From CBDCWQ01 sp965223435 (lineage in GTDB: Bacteria; Myxococcota; Kuafuiibacteriia; Kuafuiibacteriales; Kuafuiibacteriaceae): DNA of 64,000 nt. The stretch is taken from positions 62,001 to 126,000 of the forward strand of contig CBDCWQ010000001.1 in the NCBI GenBank assembly GCA_965223435.1, given 5' to 3'. Positions 16,828-26,263 of the stretch are shown here, one piece after another. Both the position numbers and the translations under genes were made by a program. Numbering within the stretch: position 1 is the stretch's first letter; every line of letters begins with the position of its first letter. Under the pieces are notes generated by a model. It did not search any database, was not told the DNA's origin, and saw only the letters and a list, made by a program, of their open reading frames with translations.

Positions 16828-17739
16828 ATGAGATTTCGTGCGCCAGCCAGTATACAGCTGCGCCGAGCGCAGCTGACCTTGATGTTGGCCACCCTCGTGC
16901 CCACCGTGCTCATGACCGCCGTCGGCATCGTGCTCCTGGCCGTGGGCAGCGGATCGGTCACAGTCGTCGCCGGTGTGCTCCTCCTTGCCTTTTGTACGAC
17001 ATCGCTCACCGGCTACATTCTTGGGTCCATTTTTGTCAGCCGCGGAGCTTCACTCGCAAGCGTGCAAAACGACTTTGTTTCATCGGTGTCTCACGAGCTT
17101 AGAACCCCCCTGACGTCCATCCGGATCTTCATCGAGACCCTTCGTAGCCAGCGTCTGACCGACCCTAAAGAAAAACAGCAATGCCTCGATCTTCTGTACA
17201 AGGAAGTTGGCAGACTTGAGGAGCTGGTCGAACGACTCATCGAGCTGTCACGCATCGAGTCGGGCAGGCAACCGACCGCGTGGGAAAAGGTTCCGGTCGA
17301 AGACCTCATCTATGACGCCCTCTCAGCATTCGATGCAGCCAGCCTGAGCCAGCCAGTTAAAGTCGATGTTCAGGTCGACGATGGGCTTTCCGTCGTTGGA
17401 GACCGTGCCCTTCTTGGGCAGATGCTCACCAATCTTTTGATCAACGCGTGGAAGTACACACCAAAAGAGAACAAGAAAATATCGATTGTGGCGACCAACT
17501 CGAGAGGAAAACACGCCCAGATCAAGGTTCAAGACAATGGCTCGGGTATCCCGCGCAGCGAACACAAGGACGTTTTTGTTCGTTTCCAGCGAGGCCAGGC
17601 GGCGGTCAACAGCGGAAGCGGAGGGCTGGGCCTTGGTCTGGCCATCGTCAAAGCCATCGTTCGTGCCCACAAAGGAAGCATCGAAATCCATTCTCAACCC
17701 CAAGAAGGTACCGAGTTTCACATCCGCCTTCGTTGTTGA
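16828..17739 (+). CDS. Sensor histidine kinase
   Basis: From the ATG at 16828 it has 303 residues. There are two N-terminal membrane helices with almost no periplasmic loop (TLMLATLVPTVLMTAVGIVL; a second begins VVAGVLLLAF), so it senses the membrane itself or a partner. The dimerisation/phosphoacceptor box is SVSHELRTPLTSIR. The ATP domain has N (NLLINAWKYT), G1 (DNGSGIP) and G2 (GLGLGLAIVKAIV). It is followed after 6 bp by its response regulator. The longer frame from a TTG at 16801 is less likely. The intramembrane-type sensor and the desaturase upstream fit a membrane-fluidity or envelope-stress system; this is inference. Confidence 0.92.
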   Translation: MRFRAPASIQLRRAQLTLMLATLVPTVLMTAVGIVLLAVGSGSVTVVAGVLLLAFCTTSLTGYILGSIFVSRGASLASVQNDFVSSVSHELRTPLTSIRIFIETLRSQRLTDPKEKQQCLDLLYKEVGRLEELVERLIELSRIESGRQPTAWEKVPVEDLIYDALSAFDAASLSQPVKVDVQVDDGLSVVGDRALLGQMLTNLLINAWKYTPKENKKISIVATNSRGKHAQIKVQDNGSGIPRSEHKDVFVRFQRGQAAVNSGSGGLGLGLAIVKAIVRAHKGSIEIHSQPQEGTEFHIRLRC

Positions 17740-17745
17740 TAGCAA

Positions 17746-18459
17746 ATGATGAGCCAAACAACCCAGATCTTGATCGTTGAAGATGACCACTCCATCGCCG
17801 AGGGGCTCGCGCTGAATCTCCGGCTCGAGGGTTACACGCCGGAAGTCATTCATGACGGACAGCAAGCACTTGAGAGGATTCTTGCTTCCCCGCCTGATCT
17901 CATCCTCCTGGACCTCACACTTCCCGGAAAAGATGGCCTCGAACTTCTCCGCGAACTCAAAGAAAAGGAGCACCACTGCCCGGTGATCGTACTGTCTGCA
18001 AGGGAAATAGAGACCGACAAGGTCGCGGCCCTTCGACTCGGTGCCGATGACTACGTCACGAAGCCCTTTGGACTCGCCGAACTGATGGCTCGAGTCGATG
18101 CGGTTCTTCGAAGGACAACCGGCACCCAAGGTACGCGTTCTCATAAGCCAGATCCCGAGACCATACCGACGGGCGACGGACTCGAGCTCGATTTTGCCAC
18201 GCGCACCGTGTGGCGAAGCGGTCAAGAAATCAAGCTGACCCACCTCGAATTCGAGCTTCTGAGCTATTTCGCTCAAAATCCGTCACGCGTCATTCCGAGA
18301 GAAGAGCTTCTGCGTAAGGTGTGGCGCGTAGCGCCAGGGAGCTCTCAAAGAACCGTGGACAACTTCGTTGCCCAACTCCGGAGCAAGCTTGAAGATGAGC
18401 CCGAAGATCCGCGCCACTTCATCACCGTGCGAGGCGCCGGATACCGCTTTGATCCCTAA
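17746..18459 (+). CDS. OmpR-family response regulator
   Basis: The 237-residue product has a receiver domain (ILIVEDDHS acidic pocket, phosphoacceptor Asp in LILLDLTLPG, conserved Lys in YVTKPFG). It is joined to a C-terminal winged-helix DNA-binding domain (LTHLEFELLSYFAQNP, RTVDNFVAQLRSKLE, VRGAGYRF). It would be phosphorylated by the kinase just upstream and bind direct-repeat sites. The start is either of two adjacent ATGs at 17746 and 17749. Confidence 0.94.
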   Translation: MMSQTTQILIVEDDHSIAEGLALNLRLEGYTPEVIHDGQQALERILASPPDLILLDLTLPGKDGLELLRELKEKEHHCPVIVLSAREIETDKVAALRLGADDYVTKPFGLAELMARVDAVLRRTTGTQGTRSHKPDPETIPTGDGLELDFATRTVWRSGQEIKLTHLEFELLSYFAQNPSRVIPREELLRKVWRVAPGSSQRTVDNFVAQLRSKLEDEPEDPRHFITVRGAGYRFDP

Positions 18460-18674
18460 GCGAGACCACACGCGTCACCGGTTGACGCGCGTAGCTTCAC
18501 TCACCGTCGATGCCAGCCGTACGGGGCCCAGACCGAAACACGAGCCCACCGGGACCTCGGCTCACTTGCGTCCCATACGGATGGGCCGCCCGAGTTGCGT
18601 GTGAGCTGAGGGATAAATCGATCTGTTTCGTTGTCCCCGGGGGCAGAGCGCGGTACAAGGGACGAGGCAAACGC
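18460..18674 (+). other. Leader region before the aminotransferase
   Basis: 215 bp without a supported gene. The aminotransferase frame is open through most of it, but the extra N-terminal sequence is Arg/Gly/Pro-rich and unlike the family. An ACGAGG ribosome site at 18662-18667 marks the ATG at 18675. Confidence 0.45.
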
Positions 18675-19982
18675 ATGCGCAACAACATCGTCCATATCGG
18701 AGCTGGGGAGCTCACCTACGAAATTCGTGCCATCGTGGAAATCGCGGGTCAGCTTCAGGCGCTTGGGGTACCGACCTGCATGGAGAACATTGGCGATCCG
18801 ATATCTAAGGGAGAGCGCCTACCGGCGTGGCTCAAACAGATTGTCGCGGATCTTGCCATGGACGACAGCTCCTACAGCTACTCCCCCAGCAAGGGGATGC
18901 TCAAGACCCGCGAATTCCTCGCAGAGCTCACCAATCAGCGAAATGGCGCTCGTTTGCGCGCCGAAGACATCATTTTCTTCAATGGACTGGGCGACGCCAT
19001 TCAGAAAGTCTACGGGCTCTTACGCCGCGAGGCCCGGGTGATTGGGCCATCACCCACGTACTCGACGCACTCCTCAGGCGAAGCGGCCCATGCTGGACAG
19101 TCCCCGGTTTGTTACCGACTGGACCCCGACAATCATTGGTACCCGGACTTGGAAGACCTCGAGCTGTCGGTCAAATACAACCCGGCGGTCTCCGGAATCC
19201 TTATCATCAACCCTGACAACCCTACCGGGGCCGTCTACCCCAGGAGTATCCTCGAAGCGATCGTGGCCATCGCCCGCCGCTACGATCTCTTCATCATCTG
19301 CGATGAGATCTATCACAATCTGGTGTTCAATGGCCGCTCAACCGCGCCGATCTCGGATCTGGTTGGCAGCGTACCGAGCATTGCCATGCGGGGTATCAGC
19401 AAAGAACTCCCGTGGCCCGGCGCCCGTTGCGGCTGGATCGAAGTTTACAATGCCGACAAGGATCCGGTCTTTGCGCGATACATTCGGAGCATCGTCGACT
19501 CCAAGATGGTTGAGGTTTGCTCAACCACCCTGCCCCAACGAGCCATCCCGAAAATCCTGGGGCACCCGCAGTATGGCCCATATCTCGAGGACCGAAAACA
19601 ACGGTATGAGAGCCGCTCGACCCTTGCTTACGAAATCTTGAAAAAAGTGGAGGGCATCAAGGTCAATCGAACCGACGGTGCGTTCTACATGAGTGTTGTA
19701 TTTGAAGAAGGGGTTCTCAACGACCGCCAGGTGCTTCCGATCGAGAGTTCTGAGGTTCGAAACCTGGTCAAAAAAATCTCAGCCGGGCCCCAGGTTTCTT
19801 TGGACAAACGCTTCGTCTACTATCTGTTGGCGTCCACCGGTATCTGCGTCGTCCCGCTGTCCTCCTTCTATACACCTCTTCATGGCTTTCGCATTACGCT
19901 GCTCGAACAGAACGTTGACCAGTTTAAGCAAAACTTCGAGAACATCGCTGACGCCATCCGCGCCTATCTCGCCTCCGCTTAA
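18675..19982 (+). CDS. PLP-dependent class I/II aminotransferase
   Basis: This 435-residue fold-type I aminotransferase has YSPSKGMLKTREFLAEL near the N-terminus, the PLP-stacking and phosphate region, the NPDNPTGAVYP motif and the CDEIYHNLVF Asp/Tyr motif. The Schiff-base Lys is in ISKELPWPGARCGW. Such enzymes move amino groups between alanine, aspartate or aromatic amino acids and 2-oxoacids. The length and internal pattern resemble alanine-aminotransferase-like members, but substrate is not decided by sequence alone. The C-terminal part contains an unusual segment (VRNLVKKISAGPQVSLDKRFVY) ahead of the usual ICVVPLSSFY. It stands alone after the two-component system. Confidence 0.9.
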   Translation: MRNNIVHIGAGELTYEIRAIVEIAGQLQALGVPTCMENIGDPISKGERLPAWLKQIVADLAMDDSSYSYSPSKGMLKTREFLAELTNQRNGARLRAEDIIFFNGLGDAIQKVYGLLRREARVIGPSPTYSTHSSGEAAHAGQSPVCYRLDPDNHWYPDLEDLELSVKYNPAVSGILIINPDNPTGAVYPRSILEAIVAIARRYDLFIICDEIYHNLVFNGRSTAPISDLVGSVPSIAMRGISKELPWPGARCGWIEVYNADKDPVFARYIRSIVDSKMVEVCSTTLPQRAIPKILGHPQYGPYLEDRKQRYESRSTLAYEILKKVEGIKVNRTDGAFYMSVVFEEGVLNDRQVLPIESSEVRNLVKKISAGPQVSLDKRFVYYLLASTGICVVPLSSFYTPLHGFRITLLEQNVDQFKQNFENIADAIRAYLASA

Positions 19983-19996
19983 TCCCACGGAATCTT

Positions 19997-22792
19997 CTAG
20001 GGAGGGGACGTGATCGCACCCATCTCGGAGGATTCCATACCGTTCGGAGGAATCCGCACCGCGTCGGGCTCCCGGGTGCTGCCCAACCAAATGCCCACCA
20101 CCAAAGCGATTGCGCACACAAAAGCAAAAAGCATCCACGAGTTGTGGGTGAGCCGCCTGGTTGCCTCGTCGCGTTCCATCAATACCCTGGGAACCGAGGC
20201 ATGAGAACCATGAGATGGCTCCGGTGAAGACCAGCTCGAGAAGGGTGGCATCGTCGGCGGCGACTCACGAAACCCATCGGAGGGCCCAACATCGGCCCCC
20301 ATCGCCACCGGAGGCGCTTCCGATGGCCCGTAGTTCGAGGACTCACGAAACCCATCGGAGGGCCCAAGATCGCCCCCTGCCGCCACCGGAGACGGTTCCG
20401 ATGGCCCGTAGTTCGAGGACTCGCGCGACGCATCGTAAGGCCCAAAATCGGGGCCCGCCACCCCATGGAGTGCTTCCGGCAACCGAGGGGAACCAGGCTT
20501 GCCCCGAAGCTCATGCACGGACCGGCGAAGCACGTGATCCGACGGTACCCGTTCGTCGAGGATTTGGGACTCCGACACCGAGCGGGGATCGGACGCCTTA
20601 GACGTTTGTCTCGGTGCTTCATCGATGGAAGAAATCGCCATGGGCAGCGGAATCTGCGTTTGCACCTTTTGCTGTAGCGCAACCAGTTGTTGACTGATGA
20701 CCTCGGCGGTGAGCTCTTCTTCAGAACGCAACAGCGCGTTGACCAAGTCTCGCACACCCCGGCGCCAACCGGACTCAAACGCTTGGGGCCAAGCAACCCA
20801 TTCGCCGTTAGGCCAAAACGGGAAGGCCCCTGCAAACATTCGATACAAAAGAATACCCAATGCCCAAGAGCCCCCTCCTTTTCTAGACTCCCGGCCCATG
20901 TTGGCCAAAAAAGATCGTGTGGTGTCCCCAGAAACGCCAAAACGGGTAAAGCTGGCTGATTGCGGGGTGGCAGTCACGCCTAAGAAACCACGAGGCGTCA
21001 AAACGACACGATCGCCGTCTTCGAGGTAGACGTTGGCCGGGCGAATACTCTGACACGGAATGTTGTTGGCCTCTAAGTAGGCCAATACGCCGGCGATAGA
21101 GCAGGCAATGGAAAGTGCTTCCGGATGAGAGAAACCCTCTTCGGTATTCAAGGCGGCCTCGAGCGTGTGCCCAAGAAGGCGCTCCGTCACCACGAATGCA
21201 ATTTCACCTTCGATCGGGTGTCGAGCGAGCCCCATGTGCACCAGGCGCTGGACTCCAGGGTGATCGGCCTTGGTAAGAAACGCTATTTCTCGGTTGAGTT
21301 CCTCAACGCCCGGCTCCTCAAGCCCCACCAGGAGCGTCGACGGAAGGATTTTGATGCAGACGCGCGCCTTGTTGCCGGGCTCCATGCCCTCATAAATGTA
21401 GCCGGTCGCATCCTGTCCGAGCAGGCGTGTGACACGATACCGACCAATCGACAAAACGAAGCCAGAGGCGCTGAGCGCAATCGGAGAGAAAAAGTGCGCA
21501 TGCCAGGTAGGCCGATCGAAAGAAAAGGACGCCACCGGCGCGGGAGATGAATCCGAGGATGCAGACACAGAAGCCGACGAAGGCGCCGGCGGAGAAACCG
21601 ACGCCACCGGTTCAGCAGGTGAATCCGAGGATGCAGAGGCAGAAGCCAACGGAGGCGCGGGCGGACAAACCGACGCCGGCGCGGGAGATGAATTCGAGGA
21701 TGCAGGCACAGAAGCCAACGAAGACGCGGGCGGAGAAACCGCCTCCACCGACCGTTCTGGGCCCCCACCAGACTTCATGAAGGCAGGCTTGGTCCCCGTC
21801 TTTGGGCCACTGTGCAATTCGCTTGAAGAACAGAGCCCTCGCCCCGAAGAACGCGGAGACGTCAAGGGACGCTCAAGCGCTCGCACCAGCGCGTGGCAGG
21901 CTTTGATCAGTACCGGTACCCGTGCGAGGAAATCACTCCGCGTCGCTTCGTAGCAGTCGGCCCACGCGCGGTGAAGCGTGCGTTGCGCTTTTTTGTAGGC
22001 CGGCTTCCCAAGTTTGGCCTTGAGCCTTGACTGCTTGAGATGATGACGAAGATCATGAATATCGTTCAGTTCACCAAGCCCACTTTGGGCCTCCCGCGCG
22101 CTTTCAACCAGGTCTCGAGTAACCAGGCCCGGGTCCGCACGCCGAAGAATCGCCAACAAATACCGAAGCCGCTTAATACGAATACGAAGCCTGTGGTGGG
22201 CTTCGATCATCGTGGGGTCTTCTATGGTGTGAACCAGACTCTCCACGTCACTGAGCCTTGACGCCAAAGACGCTGCGCCCAACTCACGAAGCGATAAATC
22301 GTCCGCAGAGGCTTTCACAAGCCGACGCATGCGCGCTTGGTCTCGAAGCAGGACCGAACGATGAAAACGCTGCCGGGTGTCTTTGAATGCCTGACGCCCA
22401 TCGTTCCTGAGAGACTTTTTCAGCCGACGACGAGCCTTCTTGCCGAGGGACGACTTCCATTCTGAATGGTCAAGCTTGCCCGCGCCCACATCACCCGCCC
22501 GTCGGGTGCTCAAACCTCGAGCCAAAGCACGTAAACGCTTCTCGGCGAACCTCGCTTCGCGCGGGCTCACAATTGGGCTGACCAGGTCAATGGCCTCTCG
22601 AAATCGTCGGATGGCCACCCGGAGATCATGCACCCAGTCAGGGTCGTCGTGCGGCCAGTTCTTGAGCGCCGGTCCGTACACGGACCGTATATGAGGGAAC
22701 AGGAGCCTTTCCAGGAGGTGGCCACCGCAGTCATCAAGAGAAAGAGGCGCCGAGCACAACCCACGGGATCCCTCCGGTGCCCCATCCGCCAT
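19997..22792 (-). CDS. CHAD domain - pseudokinase - membrane-anchor fusion protein
   Basis: Three parts are visible. Residues about 15-320 form a CHAD domain: helical, with conserved His/Arg positions in HDLRVAIRRFREAIDL and HHRLRIRIKRLRYLL. CHAD domains bind polyphosphate. A Pro/Ala/Ser low-complexity linker with imperfect repeats follows, then a kinase fold from about residue 445. This has LLGQDATGYIYEG as G-loop and CIKIL keeping the beta-3 Lys, but the HRD loop is QSIRPANV and DFG is TPRGFLG, so it is a pseudokinase. A repeated GPSDGFRESSNYGPSE linker leads to one membrane helix (MLFAFVCAIALVVGIWL). The frame is open to a GTG at 22873; I chose the ATG at 22792. Confidence 0.8.
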   Translation of the reverse strand: MADGAPEGSRGLCSAPLSLDDCGGHLLERLLFPHIRSVYGPALKNWPHDDPDWVHDLRVAIRRFREAIDLVSPIVSPREARFAEKRLRALARGLSTRRAGDVGAGKLDHSEWKSSLGKKARRRLKKSLRNDGRQAFKDTRQRFHRSVLLRDQARMRRLVKASADDLSLRELGAASLASRLSDVESLVHTIEDPTMIEAHHRLRIRIKRLRYLLAILRRADPGLVTRDLVESAREAQSGLGELNDIHDLRHHLKQSRLKAKLGKPAYKKAQRTLHRAWADCYEATRSDFLARVPVLIKACHALVRALERPLTSPRSSGRGLCSSSELHSGPKTGTKPAFMKSGGGPERSVEAVSPPASSLASVPASSNSSPAPASVCPPAPPLASASASSDSPAEPVASVSPPAPSSASVSASSDSSPAPVASFSFDRPTWHAHFFSPIALSASGFVLSIGRYRVTRLLGQDATGYIYEGMEPGNKARVCIKILPSTLLVGLEEPGVEELNREIAFLTKADHPGVQRLVHMGLARHPIEGEIAFVVTERLLGHTLEAALNTEEGFSHPEALSIACSIAGVLAYLEANNIPCQSIRPANVYLEDGDRVVLTPRGFLGVTATPQSASFTRFGVSGDTTRSFLANMGRESRKGGGSWALGILLYRMFAGAFPFWPNGEWVAWPQAFESGWRRGVRDLVNALLRSEEELTAEVISQQLVALQQKVQTQIPLPMAISSIDEAPRQTSKASDPRSVSESQILDERVPSDHVLRRSVHELRGKPGSPRLPEALHGVAGPDFGPYDASRESSNYGPSEPSPVAAGGDLGPSDGFRESSNYGPSEAPPVAMGADVGPSDGFRESPPTMPPFSSWSSPEPSHGSHASVPRVLMERDEATRRLTHNSWMLFAFVCAIALVVGIWLGSTREPDAVRIPPNGMESSEMGAITSPP

Positions 22793-23042
22793 GCGGTGCA
22801 AAATACACCGGCAACGCGCGAGCAAGGAGGAAAATCGCGCCGTCCAGGACGCCGGCGGGCAAAAAAATTCCACGTCAGAGGCGAGGCCACAATGAACCTA
22901 CCATTGAAACCCTAGCCTCTGGCGCGTACGGAAGAGCCAGACCGGGTCGGTGGTCACTGGATAGAAGACCAAGCCAAGCGACAACACCGCGGACCAGGCC
23001 GGCCCTTGCCTCACAAGCTCGTGAATGGTGTCCTCCGATCCC
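22793..23042. other. Divergent region upstream of CHAD fusion and unknown gene
   Basis: This 250-bp region is open in several frames. On the minus strand two short frames, 22875-23111 and 22898-23125, each encode one hydrophobic segment and together read like a two-helix membrane protein broken by a frameshift. It is too short and compositionally ordinary to call as a gene. No promoter was placed. Confidence 0.3.
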
Positions 23043-24174
23043 CATGGCAAAGCCCAAAACCGTGGCAGCGAAGATCCCCACGAAGACCGTTGCCAGCGTA
23101 AAGCCATCCACCCGCCCTCATACAAAAATCAGGGATGAATTTGATGCCCTCCTCCACGATCGTGCTAAGGGGCCGCCCGGACACCATCAAGACACCAAAC
23201 AGCTACGCAAACTATCGCGAAAATACACACCTATCTACAGCCTGAGGCTTTTTGATACGCGCTTCTACCTAAGCGAAGTTCGTCAAATCCCCGAGCTTCG
23301 CTTCTTCGTGGGCTACGTCGTACAGCAACAACCCAACGGCCAGTACCGCATCTACGCCAGAATTTTCTACAAAGACCTTTCGCTCGCGTGGAGGGTGGCG
23401 TCGCATCTCGTCTCGTCCCAAGGAGAATTCTGGATCGGGAAAGGCGCCGTCAGAACCGTTTACAAGGATGGATACGAACACACGGTCTCGGTCGAATCGA
23501 CCACCGATCTCCCCCTCGAGCTCCAAACGGCGTTTGAAGCCCTCAATCGCCGCGCCCAGAACATCCGAAACGACGAAACGGCGCTGTACCGGGTGCTGCG
23601 GGTTTCAAAACGGTCTCGTCTCGCCCCCTACTCGGATTTCACGAAACCCCGGCTTCACGCGGCCACCAATCGGTCGAACCTCATTCATCGCGGGCGACCC
23701 ATCGCTCGGTTCACCCGGAAACAGGACCCCAGCTCGCTGAGGTTTGAGCCCGGGTACGCACCCGACTTTGCACAGGGAATCATCGAACGGAGTACATCAA
23801 AAAGCACCCTGTACCACGGACGTATTCGCCGCTTCCGAATCTTGGCTCACAATCGAAAGGTTCAATACCTTTTTTTCGCAGGACAGAAACACGTCTGGAT
23901 CGTGCCGCCACAAGCCCTAACGACCCAACTTTCGACCTATGGGATCCGCACGATCGACGTGGAAGCCGATGATGATCTGTTTATCCCCGGCTACGAGTAT
24001 CACTATGTCGATGCGCGTGTCCCTGCTTCCGAGCACTTCAGCCAAATCCCGAAAGGGTTCGCGGGGGAGCCCAGCGCCTACAACGAAGACCGTGCCGATG
24101 CCTCCGCCTGGCTTGACCAAATCCCCGTGATACGAGAGTTTCGGCAAACGGTTTTACGCTCGAGAAAGCAGTGA
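23043..24174 (+). CDS. Conserved-looking hypothetical protein, no recognised domain
   Basis: From the ATG at 23043 the product is 376 residues. The N-terminus is Lys/Thr/Pro-rich and probably disordered. The rest alternates beta-rich and charged segments: YSLRLFDTRFYLSEV, RFFVGYVVQQQPNGQYRIYARIFYKDLSLAWRV split over two strands, and FFAGQKHVWIVPP. There is no signal peptide, membrane helix or recognisable catalytic motif, and I do not recognise the family. No ribosome site is clear, so the start could be wrong. It is divergent from the CHAD fusion and followed after ~50 bp by a methyltransferase gene. Confidence 0.6.
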
Positions 24175-24228
24175 GGAGAGTCAGGGATTCATCCCACGAT
24201 AGGGCCAAGAGTGAACCACGGGACGCAA

Positions 24229-24888
24229 ATGGCATGTCCGCTTTGCGCGGAGCCCGAAGGGCCCAAGCCTTTCGCGAAGACGTCAGACCGAAGCTACTTC
24301 CGCTGCCGCATGTGCAGACTCACCTTTTTACACCCCGAGGAGCGCCCCTCACGAACTGAAGAGTACAACGAGTATTTGCTGCACAACAACGACTCAAGAG
24401 ACGAAGCCTATCGACGCCACCTGGCCAAGCTGTGCACACCTTTGGTCGCCGGATTGCCCAAAAAAAGTCGTGGGCTGGATTTTGGTTGCGGACCGGGCCC
24501 CACGGTCGCCATCATGCTGGGCGAACAAGGATTCTTCGTACAGAACTACGACCCTTTCTTTGCGCCCGACCGGGCTTTGCTTCGGGCACGCTATCACTTC
24601 ATCGCGTGCACAGAGGTCGCAGAGCATTTCCACGACCCAAAACGAGAGTTCGACACCCTCGCCCGGCTTCTGGAAGACGGCGGTCGCCTGGGTGTGATGA
24701 CCAGTCTTCTCACCGACGACATCGACTTCGACAAGTGGCATTATCGACGAGAAAAGAGCCACGTTTCTTTCTATCACCCTGACACCATGTCCTGGATCGC
24801 ACAGCACTACCGCTGGGGCGTCGAGATCGCGCCACCCAATGTCGTCCTGTTTTCAACCCCGATCCAGCAAGCAGGTGCCCTCCCCTAA
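24229..24888 (+). CDS. Zinc-ribbon class I SAM-dependent methyltransferase
   Basis: About 219 residues. The N-terminus carries two CxxC-type pairs (MACPLCAEPEG and FRCRMCRLTF), a zinc ribbon of the kind found on small methyltransferases. The SAM-binding core follows: GLDFGCGPGPT (motif I), then acidic NYDPFFAPD, then CTEVAEHFHDP at motif II, then LEDGGRLGVMTSLL (post II). It is a Methyltransf_11/23-type enzyme; the substrate is not identifiable, though zinc-ribbon members often act on nucleic acids, carbohydrates or lipids. A GTG at 24211 is an alternative start. The neighbour upstream is the unknown protein. Confidence 0.82.
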   Translation: MACPLCAEPEGPKPFAKTSDRSYFRCRMCRLTFLHPEERPSRTEEYNEYLLHNNDSRDEAYRRHLAKLCTPLVAGLPKKSRGLDFGCGPGPTVAIMLGEQGFFVQNYDPFFAPDRALLRARYHFIACTEVAEHFHDPKREFDTLARLLEDGGRLGVMTSLLTDDIDFDKWHYRREKSHVSFYHPDTMSWIAQHYRWGVEIAPPNVVLFSTPIQQAGALP

Positions 24889-24950
24889 CCGCGTAGACCG
24901 CAACGACCGTGACCGACGGAACACGCGTCGGCAGACGACGCGCCTGCGAT

Positions 24951-24992
24951 GGTTAGGGCGCCAGGGTTAGGGCGCCAGGGTTAGGGCGCCCC
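24951..24992. repeat. Three 14-bp tandem repeats
   Basis: GGTTAGGGCGCCAG is repeated three times head to tail (the last copy ends CC) in the 134-bp gap downstream of the methyltransferase and of the AbiE-like toxin gene, whose 3' ends face each other. Function unknown. Confidence 0.85.
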
Positions 24993-25022
24993 GTCTGTCG
25001 CAGCAGCTCCTAGCGGACGCAG

Positions 25023-25712
25023 TCAAAACAACTCCATTAGCTTTTCAAGTCTCCGGGCGATGATAGGTATTCGCGTTTGGCTGCCAGGGTCTGGCAAAAG
25101 ATAACCCGGAAGCACTTCAATAAAACGATCACCCAGGGAACATAGTTGGCCAGCAACGTAAGCGCGAACCTCCTCAGATGCGACAACGATTTCATCAACA
25201 AGGCTCGGTCGACCGGAGACAACCGCTACAATGTCCTCGAGATCCTCTGACACAAGGAAGTCGCCTTTACCGCGGTCCGCAAAAGCCTCAAGCTTTGAAG
25301 CCACAAAATACGGGGCGGAGATAATTGATACTTTTTGCCCGCCCGGAAGCCGTCGCTCTTGGGAATGGGGCAGTGCCTTTGAAAGCCATTCTCCCGCGAA
25401 ACCGAGAATTTCAGATCTCGAAGGAATCACATCGAGAATCAAGTCTCCTTTCAGAAACCGACACATTGGCGCATTTTCAGAGGTATCGGCTCGGAATTCC
25501 CGAGCTTCGAGTCCAAGTTGAGTCCGTAGCCATTCTTCCTTCGTAGCGACCTGCACAACGCAATCGATATCTTCCGTTGGACGAACATCGGGGGCACCCG
25601 CGTCCGTAATAAGAAGCCCCAGGACGGAGCTACCGACAAAGACAACGTCCGTGCACAGGGGGCCTAACTCGTCAGCAGCGAGCGCTAGCCATTCGACGTT
25701 TGGATCGAGCAC
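25023..25712 (-). CDS. AbiEii-like nucleotidyltransferase (putative toxin)
   Basis: This 229-residue protein starts at a GTG two bases after the stop of the gene upstream. It has a polymerase-beta-type nucleotidyltransferase signature: FVGSSVLGLLIT as the GS motif, then TEDIDCVV with the paired Asp residues expected at the metal site, and LILDVIPSRSEI for the third acidic position. This matches the AbiEii/AbiGii toxin group, which in type IV toxin-antitoxin or abortive-infection systems modifies tRNA or other targets. Several AbiEii-like proteins are stand-alone and uncharacterised, so toxicity is inferred. The partner is the winged-helix gene directly upstream. AT-rich flanks suggest acquisition. 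Confidence 0.75.
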   Translation of the reverse strand: MLDPNVEWLALAADELGPLCTDVVFVGSSVLGLLITDAGAPDVRPTEDIDCVVQVATKEEWLRTQLGLEAREFRADTSENAPMCRFLKGDLILDVIPSRSEILGFAGEWLSKALPHSQERRLPGGQKVSIISAPYFVASKLEAFADRGKGDFLVSEDLEDIVAVVSGRPSLVDEIVVASEEVRAYVAGQLCSLGDRFIEVLPGYLLPDPGSQTRIPIIARRLEKLMELF

Positions 25713-25714
25713 GT

Positions 25715-26263
25715 CTACAAACCGAGCTCGCGCCGAAGACGATTCTCCGCCAGCTTCCGCTCCCGTACTTGCCCCCCTCGAATTGAGTCCACAAGAGCGA
25801 GGGCCTCATAGAGCTTTGGCTCTCGTTTGGCTGCAAAGGGCACACTCTCATAGAGAGGTGAAAAGCTGAGTCCTCGGACTTCTCCCAAGGGATCCGGCCA
25901 TACGGGCGGGAGAGCCTCGTGCCCCCGGAGCCCGAAGTCTTTGACCGCCGCCGACGCGGTCGGAACACCACGGGTCACTCCGCCACGATCCGGCGGGCAG
26001 AGATAGCGAAGACCGTGAGCAATGATTTCCAATAGTGCGGCCCGATTGACGATCTTCTTATGAGATCGGCTCCCTTTTTCTTTCTCGAGCTGAAGAAGTC
26101 CTGCTTTTTGACTCCGTTTGAGCGCGAGATGAACCTCCGCCTGGCTGAGACCGAGCTCGGTACTAAGCTTCTGCGTAGTCGCTTTTACCTCCCGACTGGT
26201 ACAAATCTTCAGAAGCACCAGGATATCTTGAGGCTTCAGCAACATATAAAAACTATAATTCAT
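25715..26263 (-). CDS. Winged-helix DNA-binding partner of the AbiE-like protein
   Basis: The 182-residue product has a winged helix in its first ~75 residues (DILVLLKICTSREVKATTQK, then LGLSQAEVHLALKRSQKAGLL, the recognition helix and wing). A middle section without clear domain follows (ALLEIIAHGLRYLCPPDRGG). In AbiE systems an antitoxin with an N-terminal winged helix both represses the operon and counters the toxin, and the gene order here is the same. It ends two bases before the GTG of the nucleotidyltransferase. A second Met at 26245 is an alternative start. It may be autoregulatory: an AAACTATA direct repeat overlaps its start. Confidence 0.72.
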   Translation of the reverse strand: MNYSFYMLLKPQDILVLLKICTSREVKATTQKLSTELGLSQAEVHLALKRSQKAGLLQLEKEKGSRSHKKIVNRAALLEIIAHGLRYLCPPDRGGVTRGVPTASAAVKDFGLRGHEALPPVWPDPLGEVRGLSFSPLYESVPFAAKREPKLYEALALVDSIRGGQVRERKLAENRLRRELGL

